The notes below the pieces were generated by a model. That model saw only the letters and a list, made by a program, of their open reading frames with translations, had not been told where the DNA came from and ran no database searches. A program made the position numbers and the translations under genes. A DNA stretch of 64,000 nucleotides from Sphingomonas jinjuensis (lineage in GTDB: Bacteria; Pseudomonadota; Alphaproteobacteria; Sphingomonadales; Sphingomonadaceae). Below are positions 50,631 to 60,292 of the stretch, in pieces; the stretch's first letter is position 1; every line of letters starts with the position of its first letter. The stretch is from the NCBI RefSeq assembly GCF_014197105.1, contig NZ_JACIEV010000006.1, positions 186,001-250,000 on the forward strand, given 5' to 3'.

Positions 50631-51890
50631 TCAGATCGCGCCGACCGCCTTGCCCACCGCCTCGAACATGCCGATCACCCGAGCGATCTGCGCGTCGCTG
50701 TGTTCCGCGCACAGCGAGCAGCGCAGCAGGAATGTGCCGGCAGGCGTCGCGGGCGGGCGCGCCATATTGACGTAGAGGCCGCTCACCAGCAGCCCCTGCC
50801 ACATCCGCACCGCCTGCTCCTGGTCGTCGAGGATCACCGCGACGATCGCGCTGTCGGGCTGTTCGGTGCCGAGCCGGAAGCCGAGCGACTTCAGGCCGCC
50901 GTGGAGATGCGCGGCATTCTTCCACAGCTGGGCGCGCTTCGCGTCGGCGGTCATCAGCTTGCGGATCGAGGCGGCGGCGGTGGCGACGACGCTGGGCGGC
51001 AGGCTGGCGGTGAAGATATAGGCACGGCAGGCGAGGCGGATCGCCTCGAACTTCGGGTGGTTGGACACGCAGAAGCCGCCGACGGTGCCAACCGATTTGG
51101 AGAAGGTGCCGACGACGAAGTCGACGTCCCCCTCGCACCCTTGCGCCTCGTACACGCCGCGGCCGTTGGGGCCGTAGAAGCCCATCGAATGCGCCTCGTC
51201 CGACAGCACCATCGCGCCGTGCTTCTTGGCGACCGCGACCATTTCCTTCAGCGGCGCGACGTCGCCGAGCATCGAATAGACGCCCTCGAGCACCACCAGC
51301 TTGCCCGCTTCCGTGGGCAGGCGGCCGAGGCGCTTGTCGAGATCCTCGACGCTGTTGTGGCGGAAGCGGACGATCTCGGCGACGCCCTGCTTGCACCCGT
51401 CATAGATCGACGCATGGCTGTCGGCGTCGAGGATGACATATTCACCCTTGCCGACCAGCGTCGAGATCATGCCGAGATTGGCCATATAGCCGGTCGAGAA
51501 GACGATCGCGCCGGTCACGCCGTAGAAGTCGCGCAGCGCCTGTTCGACCTCCATATGGTCGCGGAAGGTGCCGTTGAGCATGCGGCTGCCGTTGGTGCCC
51601 GATCCGAAATCGTCGAGCGCGGCATGGCCGGCGGCGATGACGTCAGGGTCGAACGTCATGCCCATATAGTTGTAGGTCCCCAGCAGGATGGTGTCGCGCC
51701 CGTCGATTACCGCCTCGGTCGGCGAGGTGACCTGCTGCATCACGATCGCGAACGGATCGATCACGCCGCTGTCGAGCAGCGCCTGGCGCTCGCCGATCAG
51801 GCCGTCGAACTTGTTCATCAGGTCACGTTCGGGGCCGACCGGAGCGGGATCGAGGTCGAGCGTTTCGGGCTGGAGGCCGGTTTCGGTCAT
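50631..51890 (-). CDS. spt: Serine palmitoyltransferase
   Basis: The PLP enzyme condenses serine and palmitoyl-CoA (or acyl-ACP) to 3-ketosphinganine, the committed step of sphingolipid synthesis. The 419 residues match the S. paucimobilis enzyme length. The internal aldimine Lys265 (GTFSKSVG), the cofactor-stacking His159, Asp231 and His234 (SDEAHSMGF) are all at the same numbers as in that enzyme. It follows the acyl carrier protein gene by 24 bases. Confidence 0.96.
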   Translation of the reverse strand: MTETGLQPETLDLDPAPVGPERDLMNKFDGLIGERQALLDSGVIDPFAIVMQQVTSPTEAVIDGRDTILLGTYNYMGMTFDPDVIAAGHAALDDFGSGTNGSRMLNGTFRDHMEVEQALRDFYGVTGAIVFSTGYMANLGMISTLVGKGEYVILDADSHASIYDGCKQGVAEIVRFRHNSVEDLDKRLGRLPTEAGKLVVLEGVYSMLGDVAPLKEMVAVAKKHGAMVLSDEAHSMGFYGPNGRGVYEAQGCEGDVDFVVGTFSKSVGTVGGFCVSNHPKFEAIRLACRAYIFTASLPPSVVATAAASIRKLMTADAKRAQLWKNAAHLHGGLKSLGFRLGTEQPDSAIVAVILDDQEQAVRMWQGLLVSGLYVNMARPPATPAGTFLLRCSLCAEHSDAQIARVIGMFEAVGKAVGAI

Positions 51891-51914
51891 CGCTGCAGTT
51901 TTTCCGTGAAGGGA

Positions 51915-52160
51915 TCAGTTGTCGCGGAGCTTGGCGACGGCGTCGACGAGCTGGCCGACGTTTTCGATTTCCGCCTGCATGTTCATCGTGATGATGATGT
52001 CGAATTCGTCCTCGATCGAGGCGACGAAATCCATCACCGTCAGCGAATCCCACTCAAGGTCGCCCTGGAAGGTGGTGGCGTCGGTGATCGGCACGCCCTT
52101 TTTGTTGAAGGGTTCGATCTGTGCCTTGACGGCGTCGAAGATGCTCTGGCGGTCGCTCAT
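51915..52160 (-). CDS. Acyl carrier protein dedicated to sphingolipid synthesis
   Basis: The 81-residue protein has the phosphopantetheine site DSL with Ser39 (LEWDSLTVMDFVAS). It is likely to present the acyl group to serine palmitoyltransferase, as in Caulobacter, where an acp lies beside spt. ATG 52160 is preferred, as AAGGA lies 8 bases upstream; ATG 52169 would add three residues. Genes on both sides are on the same strand with gaps of 24 and 39 bases. Confidence 0.92.
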   Translation of the reverse strand: MSDRQSIFDAVKAQIEPFNKKGVPITDATTFQGDLEWDSLTVMDFVASIEDEFDIIITMNMQAEIENVGQLVDAVAKLRDN

Positions 52161-52199
52161 GTCGTCCATCCTTGGCCGGCGATTGCGGCGGGAAAGCGG

Positions 52200-53099
52200 C
52201 TATAGCAGGCCGGCGGCGCGATACCACCGCGCGGTGGCGGCGAGGCCGTCGGCCAGCGGGATGGCGGGGGTCCAGATCGCAGGTGGCACGCCGCACGCCG
52301 GATCGGCGGCCCAGTCGGGATGGAGGAAATAGGCCACGCGGTCGGCGGTGAGCCTGGCCTTGTCGCCGCGCAGCAGCCGGTCGGCCCGGGCAGCGAGCGC
52401 GAGCAGGCGCGGCGGCATGGCGATCGGCCGTGCCCGGCCGCCCACCGCCGCGCCGATGGCGCGAGCCCAATCGGGGTAGGAGAGGGGGCTGTCGGGCCCT
52501 TCGACTTCATAAACACTGTGATCGCCGGTCTCGCCGGCGAGCGCGAGCAGCAGCGCGGCGAGGTCGTCGACGTGGATCACCGACAGGCGACCGGCGGGCG
52601 GCATCGGCAGGAAGCCGCGACGGGCGATGCGGAACAGGTCGAGCTGGTCGTGGTCGCCGGGGCCATAGATGCCGGGCGGGCGGACGATCGACCAGTCGAG
52701 CGACGACGCCTGAACGAGTGCTTCCGCCTCGTGCTTCGACCAGCCGTAGGAGGACAGCTGCGGCTCGCGCGCGGCGAGCGACGAGACGTGGACGAAGCGG
52801 GGGACGCTCGCGCTGGTCGCGGCTGCGAGGATCGCGCGCGTGCCGTCGATGTTGCCGCGGGCGAAATCGTCACGGGTGGGGACGTTGACGACGCCGGCGA
52901 CGTGGATGACCGCGTCTGCGCCCTCGACCAGCCGGGCGAGCGCGGCATCGTCGCCAAGGGCGCCGTTGACCCAGCTGACGCCCGGGCGGGCGGGTTGCGC
53001 GCGGCGGGCGAGGGCGCGGACGGCGTGGCCGCTCGACACCGCGCGATCGAGCAGTCGGCTGCCGACGAAGCCGGTCGCCCCGGTGATCGCCAGGATCAC
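52200..53099 (-). CDS. cerR: NAD-dependent epimerase/dehydratase, CerR-like ceramide reductase
   Basis: The 299-residue Rossmann protein has the loop TGATGFVG (6-13), HVAGVVNVP, and the catalytic-type YGWSK. In Caulobacter an extended SDR of this type next to spt (CerR) reduces 3-oxoceramide, and the arrangement here is the same. The start is GTG 53099, overlapping the proB stop by the GTGA arrangement. Confidence 0.85.
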   Translation of the reverse strand: MILAITGATGFVGSRLLDRAVSSGHAVRALARRAQPARPGVSWVNGALGDDAALARLVEGADAVIHVAGVVNVPTRDDFARGNIDGTRAILAAATSASVPRFVHVSSLAAREPQLSSYGWSKHEAEALVQASSLDWSIVRPPGIYGPGDHDQLDLFRIARRGFLPMPPAGRLSVIHVDDLAALLLALAGETGDHSVYEVEGPDSPLSYPDWARAIGAAVGGRARPIAMPPRLLALAARADRLLRGDKARLTADRVAYFLHPDWAADPACGVPPAIWTPAIPLADGLAATARWYRAAGLL

Positions 53100-54196
53100 A
53101 GCAGCGCCAGATGGTTGCGGTGGACGAGCGCGGCGCGGGGCGCGTAGCCCAGGATCGCGGCCTGCTCGTCGCTGCGGGTGCCGATCAGCCGGGCGGCGTC
53201 GTCGGCGTCATATTCGGCGAGCCCGCGTGCGATCGTACCATCGGGCCCGGCGACCGCGATGACGTCGCCGCGCTGGAACCGTCCGTCGATGCGCAGCGCG
53301 CCCGCGGCGAGCAGGCTGCCGCCGCTGCGCAGCGCCGCCGCGGCACCGGCATCGACGTGGATCGTGCCGCCCGCGGTCAGCCCGCCCGCCAGCCACGCCT
53401 TGCGCGCGGGCGCGGTTCGATCGGCGACGAAGAGCGTGTGGCGGGCCGCCAGCGACAGCGGCGACGCGACCTTGCCCGAGGCGATCGCCATCGCGACCCC
53501 GGCGCCCGTCGCGATCCGCGCCGCGGCGACCTTCGACGCCATTCCGCCCGAGCCCATGCCCGATGCCGAGCCGCTATCGGCCATCGCCTCGATCGCGGCA
53601 TCGATCCGCTCGACGCGGGACAGATGGGTAGCACCAGGCAGCGCTGGGTTGCGGTCGTAGAGGCCGTCGACGTCGGACAGCAGGACCAGGCCGCCGGCCC
53701 CCGCCGCGACCGCGACGCGCGCGGCGAGGCGATCGTTATCGCCGAAGCGGATCTCTTCGGTCGCGACGCTGTCGTTCTCGTTGACCACCGGCACGACGCC
53801 TAAGCCCAGCAGCCGGCCCAGCGTCGCCGAGGCGTTGAGATAGCGGCGGCGCTCCTCGAGATCGCCGAGCGTTACGAGGATCTGTGCGGCGGTGAGCCCC
53901 TGATCGTCGAGCAGGCCGGCCCAGGCCTGCGCGAGCGCGATCTGGCCGGTGGCGGCGGCGGCCTGCGCATCCTCGAGGCTGCCGCGACCGCCCTTGGCGA
54001 GGCCCAGCCGCCGCGCACCGAGCGCGATGGCGCCCGACGAGACGACGACGACCTGCTGCCCGTCGCGGTGGCGGACGGCGATGTCGGCGGCAAGACTCGC
54101 CAGCCAGTCGCGCCGCACCGCGCCATCGGCCCCGACGAGCAGAGCCGATCCGACCTTCACGACGAGGCGCTGGCACGAGGCGGGGGGAAACAGCAT
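53096..54196 (-). CDS. proB: Glutamate 5-kinase
   Basis: The 366-residue enzyme phosphorylates glutamate for proline synthesis. The amino-acid kinase domain has VVKVGSALL, VVVSSGAIALGARRLGL, NENDSVATEEIRFGDND and GMGSGGMASKV. A C-terminal PUA domain (about 275-366) is present. ATG 54196 is chosen; an upstream in-frame extension of 147 codons runs through a repeat. Its stop overlaps the start of cerR, which couples proline and sphingolipid genes. In many alphaproteobacteria proB follows obgE, but here it does not. Confidence 0.95.
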   Translation of the reverse strand: MLFPPASCQRLVVKVGSALLVGADGAVRRDWLASLAADIAVRHRDGQQVVVVSSGAIALGARRLGLAKGGRGSLEDAQAAAATGQIALAQAWAGLLDDQGLTAAQILVTLGDLEERRRYLNASATLGRLLGLGVVPVVNENDSVATEEIRFGDNDRLAARVAVAAGAGGLVLLSDVDGLYDRNPALPGATHLSRVERIDAAIEAMADSGSASGMGSGGMASKVAAARIATGAGVAMAIASGKVASPLSLAARHTLFVADRTAPARKAWLAGGLTAGGTIHVDAGAAAALRSGGSLLAAGALRIDGRFQRGDVIAVAGPDGTIARGLAEYDADDAARLIGTRSDEQAAILGYAPRAALVHRNHLALL

Positions 54197-54267
54197 CGCG
54201 CCGCCGTTAGCGCGTGGGGGCGCGGGGGGCCAGTCGTGGTGTGTTGCTCGGGGGAGGACGAATAGGA

Positions 54268-54478
54268 ACGATCCTTCCCCGCCAGGGGGAGGTGGCAGCG
54301 AAGCTGACGGAGGGGGAGGTAAGCGACGCCTAACCGATAGCGCACGGCTTCCGCCCCCTCCGTCACGCCTTCGGCGCGCCACCTCCCCCTGGCGGGGGAG
54401 GATTGGGGCAATCCAACCCGACAGTCCCTGGCGGGGAGGATTGAGATCGAATGATCCTCCCCCGCCAGGGGGAGGGCG
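54268..54478. repeat. Cluster of CCTCCCCC-type inverted repeats
   Basis: Arms 54271-54320 and 54350-54402 pair around CCCCGCCAGGGGGAGG and CCTCCCCCTGGCGGGG. A further pair lies at 54424-54476. The 292-base gap between proB and the GGDEF gene is almost all repeat. Confidence 0.8.
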
Positions 54479-54488
54479 ACGGGAAACC

Positions 54489-55454
54489 TCAGGCCGCGAG
54501 TACGCAGTCGCGGCCGGCACCCTTGGCGCGATAGAGCAGCGCATCGGCGGAGGCCATCGTCGCGTCGAGATTGGCGGGATCGGCCTTGGCGACGCCGGCG
54601 GAGAAGGTGATCCGGCCGAGCGGCTCATCGTTTTCACGCAGCTTGAAGTGACGCTGGGCGAGCTGCGCCTTGGCGTGCTCGACCAGCCCGGCGGTGGCGT
54701 CTACCGGCAGCGAGGTGGCGATGATGAACTCCTCGCCGCCCCAGCGGCCGACGAAGTGCGGCGCGACCGACTCGCTCAGCGAGTTGGCGACGGTCTTTAG
54801 CACGCGATCGCCGACCGCATGGCCGTAGCGATCGTTGTAGCGCTTGAAATGATCGATGTCGCAGATGGCGAGCGTGACCGTCGGCGATTCGTTGAGCAGC
54901 GTCGCGAGATGTTCGTCGATGCCGCGACGGTTGGGCAGCCCGGTCAGCGCATCGCGCTGCGCGTCGCCCTGCACCGCCTCGAGCTGCTGGCGGAGGCGCG
55001 CGACTTCCTGGGTCGTCGCCACCAGCTCGCGCTCCGAGCGGTTGGCGCGCTCGATGGTGATGCTGAAAATCTGCTGGAGCGCGGCCACGTCGGCGGTCGC
55101 GATCGCCGGCTGATGCGCGGTCAGCTCGCGACTGAATTCGCTGGTGGCGGCGCTGGCGGAAGCGGCGAGGTCGGCAAGCTTTAGCGCCTGGTGGCGAAGC
55201 TCTTCGCCCTCTTCGAAAGCTTCAGTCGAGATGGCCGCCGCGGCGCTGCCGAAAAAGCTTTCGTAGAGTTCGTCGGCCTGCGCCTGGGTCAGGCGGATGC
55301 CACCGTCACACAGCCCGTCGACGGCGTGGCGCAGCTCGGCGCGACTTCCGTCGAGGCAATGGAACGCCAGGCGATAGTTCGCCGGCGTCGGCGCAAGCCG
55401 CTGCGTGGTGAGGAACGCGAGCGTGCGTTCGGAGAGTTCGACGACAGCCTTCAC
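54489..55454 (-). CDS. Diguanylate cyclase (GGDEF)
   Basis: The 321-residue cytosolic protein has an N-terminal helical domain (about 1-150) and a GGDEF domain with the active site GGEEF and DALTGLPNRRG. It makes cyclic di-GMP from two GTP. The four residues at the place of the inhibitory RxxD are VAPH, so classical product inhibition is unlikely. It stands alone on the minus strand. Confidence 0.93.
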   Translation of the reverse strand: MKAVVELSERTLAFLTTQRLAPTPANYRLAFHCLDGSRAELRHAVDGLCDGGIRLTQAQADELYESFFGSAAAAISTEAFEEGEELRHQALKLADLAASASAATSEFSRELTAHQPAIATADVAALQQIFSITIERANRSERELVATTQEVARLRQQLEAVQGDAQRDALTGLPNRRGIDEHLATLLNESPTVTLAICDIDHFKRYNDRYGHAVGDRVLKTVANSLSESVAPHFVGRWGGEEFIIATSLPVDATAGLVEHAKAQLAQRHFKLRENDEPLGRITFSAGVAKADPANLDATMASADALLYRAKGAGRDCVLAA

Positions 55455-55553
55455 GGTGTCTGGTTTCCGCCCTGTTCGATGTCGCCGCGGAACCTATAGG
55501 GCAAACACCTGATGTCCGGTTAATGCCGGCAGGCGATACGACGATGGGGGGAG

Positions 55554-55643
<90 letters not shown>

Positions 55644-55769
55644 GCGAGGTCGTTACACCGGGAACCAAGGGCTTCCGGCGGGTCGGAGGCGGGCCTGTAT
55701 CGCAGACGTTTCATCGACGCAAGGCCCGCGCATGCTTGTGCGTCGGCCAAGAGCCACTAGATTGTAACC

Positions 55770-56147
55770 ATGCCCGAGCACGATCCCATCGGCCAGTCGG
55801 ACGCCGTCTTCACGGCACCGCCGATCGCCCACGCGCGCTTCACCATCGGCGACGTCGTTCGCCACCGCATGTTCGATTTTCGTGGCGTGATCTTCGACGT
55901 CGATCCCGTCTTCGCCAACACTAACGAATGGTATGAGGCGATCCCCGAAAGCATCCGTCCGAAGAAGGACCAGCCCTTCTATCACCTGCTCGCCGAGAAC
56001 ATGGATTCGAGCTACGTCGCCTATGTCAGCCAGCAGAACCTGGTGCGCGACGACAGTGACGAGCCGATCGAGCATCCGGCGATCGCCGGGCTGTTCACCG
56101 GGTTCAGCGACGGGCGCTATGCGCTGAGGCGCGAACACCGGCATTGA
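55770..56147 (+). CDS. hspQ: Heat shock protein HspQ
   Basis: The 125-residue protein has the HspQ core: FTIGDVVRHRMFDFRGVIFDVDP, NEWYEAIPESIRPKKDQPFYHLLAEN and YVAYVSQQNL. HspQ tunes Lon-dependent proteolysis and promotes decay of some proteins. ATG 55770 is the only reasonable start. It lies 126 bases from the divergent tRNA-Ser gene. Confidence 0.95.
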   Translation: MPEHDPIGQSDAVFTAPPIAHARFTIGDVVRHRMFDFRGVIFDVDPVFANTNEWYEAIPESIRPKKDQPFYHLLAENMDSSYVAYVSQQNLVRDDSDEPIEHPAIAGLFTGFSDGRYALRREHRH

Positions 56148-56155
56148 GCGGGCGC

Positions 56156-56516
56156 GGTGCGGGCGGCCTAGCTTTGCGCCAGCAAAGCTGGGACTCGCCG
56201 CGGCGGCCAGCGGGAGCGGCGTAGCCGGTCCCGTCTGACGGCGTGGCGGTTGGGCGATTTCCGATGCCCAGATCCTCTACCGTCATTCCGGCCTTGAGCC
56301 GGGATCCAATTCGCCGCGCGCGACTGCTTCAATAAGGGCGCGAGTCGCCCGCGGGACGATGGATCCCGGGTCGAGCCCGGGATGACGAAGGTTTGGGTGT
56401 GGCCGTCGCGTTCCTCAACGCATGGCCACGCCGTCAGACGTAGCCGGCGGTGCCGGCTCCGCTGGCCGCCGTGGCGTGTCCCTGCTTTGCCTGGGCAAAG
56501 CAGGGCCGCCCGCACC
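56156..56516. repeat. Nested inverted repeat, two families
   Basis: Outer arms at 56156-56247 and 56425-56516 are about 80 percent reverse complements, including GTCTGACGGCGTGGC and its partner. Each contains its own hairpin, AGCTTTGC-GCCA-GCAAAGCT in the left arm and a similar one in the right. Between them lies a copy of the CGTCATCCCGGC repeat (56281-56309 with 56358-56387). The whole fills the 368-base gap between hspQ and the TonB receptor, and touches the receptor stop codon. Confidence 0.8.
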
Positions 56517-59305
56517 TAGAAATTCACCGCCAAGCGGCCGTACACGAATCGCCCGTTGAAGCCGAAAGGCGAGAAGTTGCTGTACGGCAGGAACTGATAG
56601 GTCGCGGGGTAGCTGCCGCCGACGTTGCTGGGGCGCAGGCCGAAGGGGCGGCGGTTGGGGTAGATGTCGAAGGCGTTGTCGACGCCGACCGTCAGCTGAA
56701 CGCCCGCAAGCTCGTAGCTGAGCGAGAAGTCGGTGATCCACTTCGGCCGCAGGATCTGGTCGTCCGGCCCGAGCGCGGTGAGGCTGGTCGCGTCGGCGCC
56801 GAGCGGTGCGGTCGTCTCGGGCGAGATTACCGAGCCGTAGCGCGTGGTGCGTGCCGACACACCGATGCCGGCGATCTTGCCGTCGGTCGCCAGCACCACC
56901 TTGGTCCGCGGCTGGCCGCGTTCGAAGCGCAGCCCCTCGACACGGCCGAACAGGACCAGGCCGGGGATCTGAGCGAGCGGGCCGAGCGCGTTGAGGCGCT
57001 CGTCGATCTTGTTCTGCGTGTAGTTATAGGCCGCCGAGAAGTTCCAGGCGCCGAGCCCGCCCAAATTGGCGCGATAGGTCGCGACGGCGTCGACGCCCTG
57101 CGTCGTCGTGTCGAGGCCGTTGATGAAGAAGCGCGCCGCGCCGACGTTGCTGAAGCCGTTCGCGGCGAGGATCGTCTGGACCGCGCTGTTCTGTGCCGCG
57201 GTGCCGACGCCCGCCGCGCCGAGGTTTTCGGACAGGACGATGCGGTCGTTGATCTTGATGTGGAAGTAATCGACCGTCACATTGAAGCCACGGAACGGGT
57301 TGAGGGTCACACCGCCCGACAGGTTGAGCGACTTTTCGGGCGCCAGCGGCTTCGACCCGAGCGCGCGGGCGACGGGGCTCGACACCGGCACCGTCGACAC
57401 GTCGACCGGCACGCCCGACAGGAAGTTGGTCGAGGTGGTCGTGAAGAACTGCTGGTGAAGCGACGGCGCCCGGAAGCCGTTCGACACCGAGCCGCGAATC
57501 GCGAAGCCCTGGGTGAATTCGTAGCGCAGCGCGAGCTTGCCGTTCAGCGTGTCGCCGAAGTCGCTGTAATGCTCGTAGCGGCCGGCGGCGGTCGCGGTCA
57601 GCCCGTCGAACAGGTCGGCGTCGAATTCCAGATAGCCGGCGAAGCTGTCGCGGTTGACGTTGGTGCGGGCCGAGGCGGGGAGGCCGCCGAAGCCCTGCGC
57701 CCCCGCCGCCGCGGCGCGGCCGGGGAAGGAACAGATGCCGGTCGCCGCCGTGAACACGCCGCCGAGGACCGCGCAATTGCCCGCGGTGCTGACGCGCGAG
57801 GCCTGGAAGAACGGGCCGGTCTGGTACGACTGCGGATCGCCGGGGCGGATCTGGTAGATCTCGTGGCGATACTCGCCGCCGAGCGCGAAGGTGAGCGGGC
57901 CGGCGAGGCCGACGTCGAACTGGCGCGACAGGTCGAGGTTGGTCAGGATCTGCGAGAAGGCGAGGCCGCCGGCATCGAACGAGCGCTGGCTGTTGGGGCC
58001 GAACGACACGTTGACGCTGTTTTCGGTGCGATAGTTCAGCTCGTTGCGGCCGAAGCCGACCGACAGGTCGCCCTTGAACCCGGCGACGTCGGCGCGGATG
58101 CCGCTGGTCGCCGAGACGTCGTCGATGTTCGACTGGATGAAGGGCAGGTAGCCGTTCTGGGTCAGGCCGACGAGATTGGCGTTCGACGGCGTGGTGCCCG
58201 GCGCGATCGCCGAGAAGTCGCGATTGGTCGCCGCCGACTGCTGGCGGAAATTCGCCGCCGACAGGCCGTCGCGATGGCCGTAGGTGAAGAAGCCGTAGAA
58301 CTCGACGTCACCGAGCGGCACCTCGGTATTGACGAGGAAGTTGAAATCCTCGGTCTTGGCATCGCCGTAGCGGAAGTTGAGGCGGTTGAAGGTCAGCTCG
58401 CGCGCGTCGAAGGTGGTCGACGACGGGCGGATATAGTTGGGGCGAAGGTCGTAGCCCTGGCGGTTGGTGTAGTTGCGGTCGCGATATTCGCCGGTGAAGT
58501 TGAAGAAGCCGCCGTCGCCGACCGGCAGGCCGACGTTGACGCCGAAGGTCGTGTAGATGCCGTCGCGTGCCTTGCGCTCGCCGTTGCTGTTCGCCTGAAG
58601 GTAGCGCGAGTCGGTGCCGTCGAGCACCGGCTGGCCGCCCGATGTGACGAGGCCGTCGAAGTCCGACACGCCCGACAGGGTGGTGATGTACTTGCCGTAG
58701 CTGACCTGCGCGCGGCCGCCCGAGCTGGCGGTCTTGAGCTGGACGTTGATGACGCCGGCGATCGCATCGGAGCCATATTGCGACGAGGCGCCGTCGCGCA
58801 GCACCTCGATCCGCTGGATCGCGAGCGCGGGGATCATGTTCATGTCGACGGCGGCGGCGCCGCGGCCGACCGTGCCGTTGATGTTGAGGAGCGCGGAGAC
58901 GTGGCGGCGCTTGCCGTTGACCAGCACCAGCGTCTGGTCGGGATTGAGGCCGCGCAGCGTGGCGGGGCGAGTCACGTCGGAGCCGTCGGCGATCGACGGC
59001 TGTGGGAAGTTGAACGACGGGACGAGCTGGCCGAGCACCTTGTTGGTTTCGCCGAGGCCCGAATTCTGCAGCGCGCTGTCGGAGATGACGTCGATCGGCA
59101 CCGGGCTGTCGGCGACGGTGCGGTTGGCGACGCGGCTGCCGACGACGACGACGGTATTCTCGGGACTGTCAGCCTCGGCGGCGTCCGGGGCGGGGGCGCT
59201 CTGCGACTCCTGGCTGGGCGCGGACTGGGTGGTCTGTGCCGCGGCGGGCAGGGCCAGCGCGATGGCGGACGCGGAAACGGTAACGGCAAGCAAGCTGCGA
59301 CGCAT
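56516..59305 (-). CDS. TonB-dependent outer-membrane receptor
   Basis: The 929-residue precursor has a signal peptide (LLAVTVSASAIALALPAAAQ), a plug domain (about 50-175 with ENTVVVVGSR at its front and IQRIEVLRDGASSQYGSDAIAGVINV) and a large 22-strand barrel ending RFVYGRLAVNF, with the terminal Phe. It takes up a substrate such as a siderophore, cobalamin or plant-derived compound; nothing near it shows which. The gene is monocistronic and divergent from rplU. Confidence 0.95.
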   Translation of the reverse strand: MRRSLLAVTVSASAIALALPAAAQTTQSAPSQESQSAPAPDAAEADSPENTVVVVGSRVANRTVADSPVPIDVISDSALQNSGLGETNKVLGQLVPSFNFPQPSIADGSDVTRPATLRGLNPDQTLVLVNGKRRHVSALLNINGTVGRGAAAVDMNMIPALAIQRIEVLRDGASSQYGSDAIAGVINVQLKTASSGGRAQVSYGKYITTLSGVSDFDGLVTSGGQPVLDGTDSRYLQANSNGERKARDGIYTTFGVNVGLPVGDGGFFNFTGEYRDRNYTNRQGYDLRPNYIRPSSTTFDARELTFNRLNFRYGDAKTEDFNFLVNTEVPLGDVEFYGFFTYGHRDGLSAANFRQQSAATNRDFSAIAPGTTPSNANLVGLTQNGYLPFIQSNIDDVSATSGIRADVAGFKGDLSVGFGRNELNYRTENSVNVSFGPNSQRSFDAGGLAFSQILTNLDLSRQFDVGLAGPLTFALGGEYRHEIYQIRPGDPQSYQTGPFFQASRVSTAGNCAVLGGVFTAATGICSFPGRAAAAGAQGFGGLPASARTNVNRDSFAGYLEFDADLFDGLTATAAGRYEHYSDFGDTLNGKLALRYEFTQGFAIRGSVSNGFRAPSLHQQFFTTTSTNFLSGVPVDVSTVPVSSPVARALGSKPLAPEKSLNLSGGVTLNPFRGFNVTVDYFHIKINDRIVLSENLGAAGVGTAAQNSAVQTILAANGFSNVGAARFFINGLDTTTQGVDAVATYRANLGGLGAWNFSAAYNYTQNKIDERLNALGPLAQIPGLVLFGRVEGLRFERGQPRTKVVLATDGKIAGIGVSARTTRYGSVISPETTAPLGADATSLTALGPDDQILRPKWITDFSLSYELAGVQLTVGVDNAFDIYPNRRPFGLRPSNVGGSYPATYQFLPYSNFSPFGFNGRFVYGRLAVNF

Positions 59306-59473
59306 GAATATCCCCCGAAAAGAACGCGCTGGCTGTTACCTTGCGCTTCGGGCGCCACTTTATGACGCGGCTGTCATGTCACAAGCAATTAACTTTGCCG
59401 GTGGAGGGCTGAGGCGCGAATGCCGCAGCGATGTGGCGCGCGCGCAACAGCGGCCGAATGTGCGACTTGGCGG

Positions 59474-59500
59474 TTGACAGCGAGGCGCCCTTATTTTAGC
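59474..59500 (+). promoter_or_regulatory. Candidate rplU promoter
   Basis: TTGACA at 59474-59479 is followed by an AT-rich stretch (TTATTTTAG) in an otherwise GC-rich area, 66-90 bases upstream of the rplU start. The spacing of the second element is not canonical. Confidence 0.4.
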
Positions 59501-59565
59501 TGCCATCGCTCTCCCTGCCGGGCTCTGCCTGAGCGGGCACATGTTTATTGGGAAGTGATTGGGCC

Positions 59566-59943
59566 ATGTTCGCAGTCGTGCGCACGGGCGGCAAGCAGTA
59601 TCGCGTCGCCGCCGGAGACAAAATCGTCGTCGAGAAGATCGACGGCGAGGCGGGAGCGTCGGTGACGCTGGGTGACGTGCTGCTCGCGGGCGAAGGCTCG
59701 GAGCTGAAGCCGACCGACGGCCTGACCGTCGCTGCCGAGATCATCGCGCAGGCCAAGGGCGACAAGGTCATCGTCTTCAAGAAGCGTCGTCGTCACAACT
59801 ATCGCCGTCGCAACGGCCACCGCCAGCAGCACACGATCCTGCGCATCACCGCGATCGGTGCCCAGCAGGAAGAGAAGAAGTCGCGCGCCAAGAAGGCCGC
59901 CACTGCCGAGACCGGTGCCGAAGCACCGGCCGCGCAGGCGTAA
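59566..59943 (+). CDS. rplU: Ribosomal protein bL21
   Basis: A 125-residue large-subunit ribosomal protein. [25 protein letters not shown] is the canonical N-terminus and [17 protein letters not shown] a conserved basic patch. Residues 105-125 are an Ala/Lys-rich tail beyond the E. coli length. Start 59566 is an ATG; the longer frame from 59548 begins with TTG. It is 13 bases from rpmA. Confidence 0.97.
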   Translation: MFAVVRTGGKQYRVAAGDKIVVEKIDGEAGASVTLGDVLLAGEGSELKPTDGLTVAAEIIAQAKGDKVIVFKKRRRHNYRRRNGHRQQHTILRITAIGAQQEEKKSRAKKAATAETGAEAPAAQA

Positions 59944-59956
59944 GGAGTAGTTCGAG

Positions 59957-60226
59957 ATGGCACATAAGAAAGCTGGCGGTTCGTCGCGCAACGGTCGTGA
60001 TTCGGCCGGTCGTCGCCTCGGCGTGAAGAAGTTCGGCGGCCAGGAGGCGATCGCCGGCAACATCCTCGTGCGTCAGCGCGGGACCAAATTCTATCCGGGT
60101 GCGAACGTGGGCATGGGCAAGGACCATACCCTGTTTGCGCTCGTGGACGGCCGCGTGGCGTTCCACCAGGGCAAGCTTGGCCGCAAGTTCTGCTCGGTGG
60201 AGATTATGGCCGAGGCCGCTGAATAA
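59957..60226 (+). CDS. rpmA: Ribosomal protein bL27
   Basis: The 89-residue protein starts [20 protein letters not shown] and has GVKKFGGQ, the standard bL27 sequence. The N-terminus reaches the peptidyl-transferase centre. It forms a two-gene unit with rplU and ends in a hairpin series with a terminator. Confidence 0.98.
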   Translation: MAHKKAGGSSRNGRDSAGRRLGVKKFGGQEAIAGNILVRQRGTKFYPGANVGMGKDHTLFALVDGRVAFHQGKLGRKFCSVEIMAEAAE

Positions 60227-60292
60227 CATCGGGTAACCAGCCGGGTTGCCCACCAGGGTGACCCGGAGCCTCCGACAGGAGGCCCACCAGAC

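Noticed and set aside
56450..59365. Plus-strand open frame of 971 codons opposite the TonB receptor
   Set aside because: It is the reverse-complement shadow of a GC-rich gene; the product is Arg/Glu/Val-rich without any motif, while the minus strand has a full receptor.
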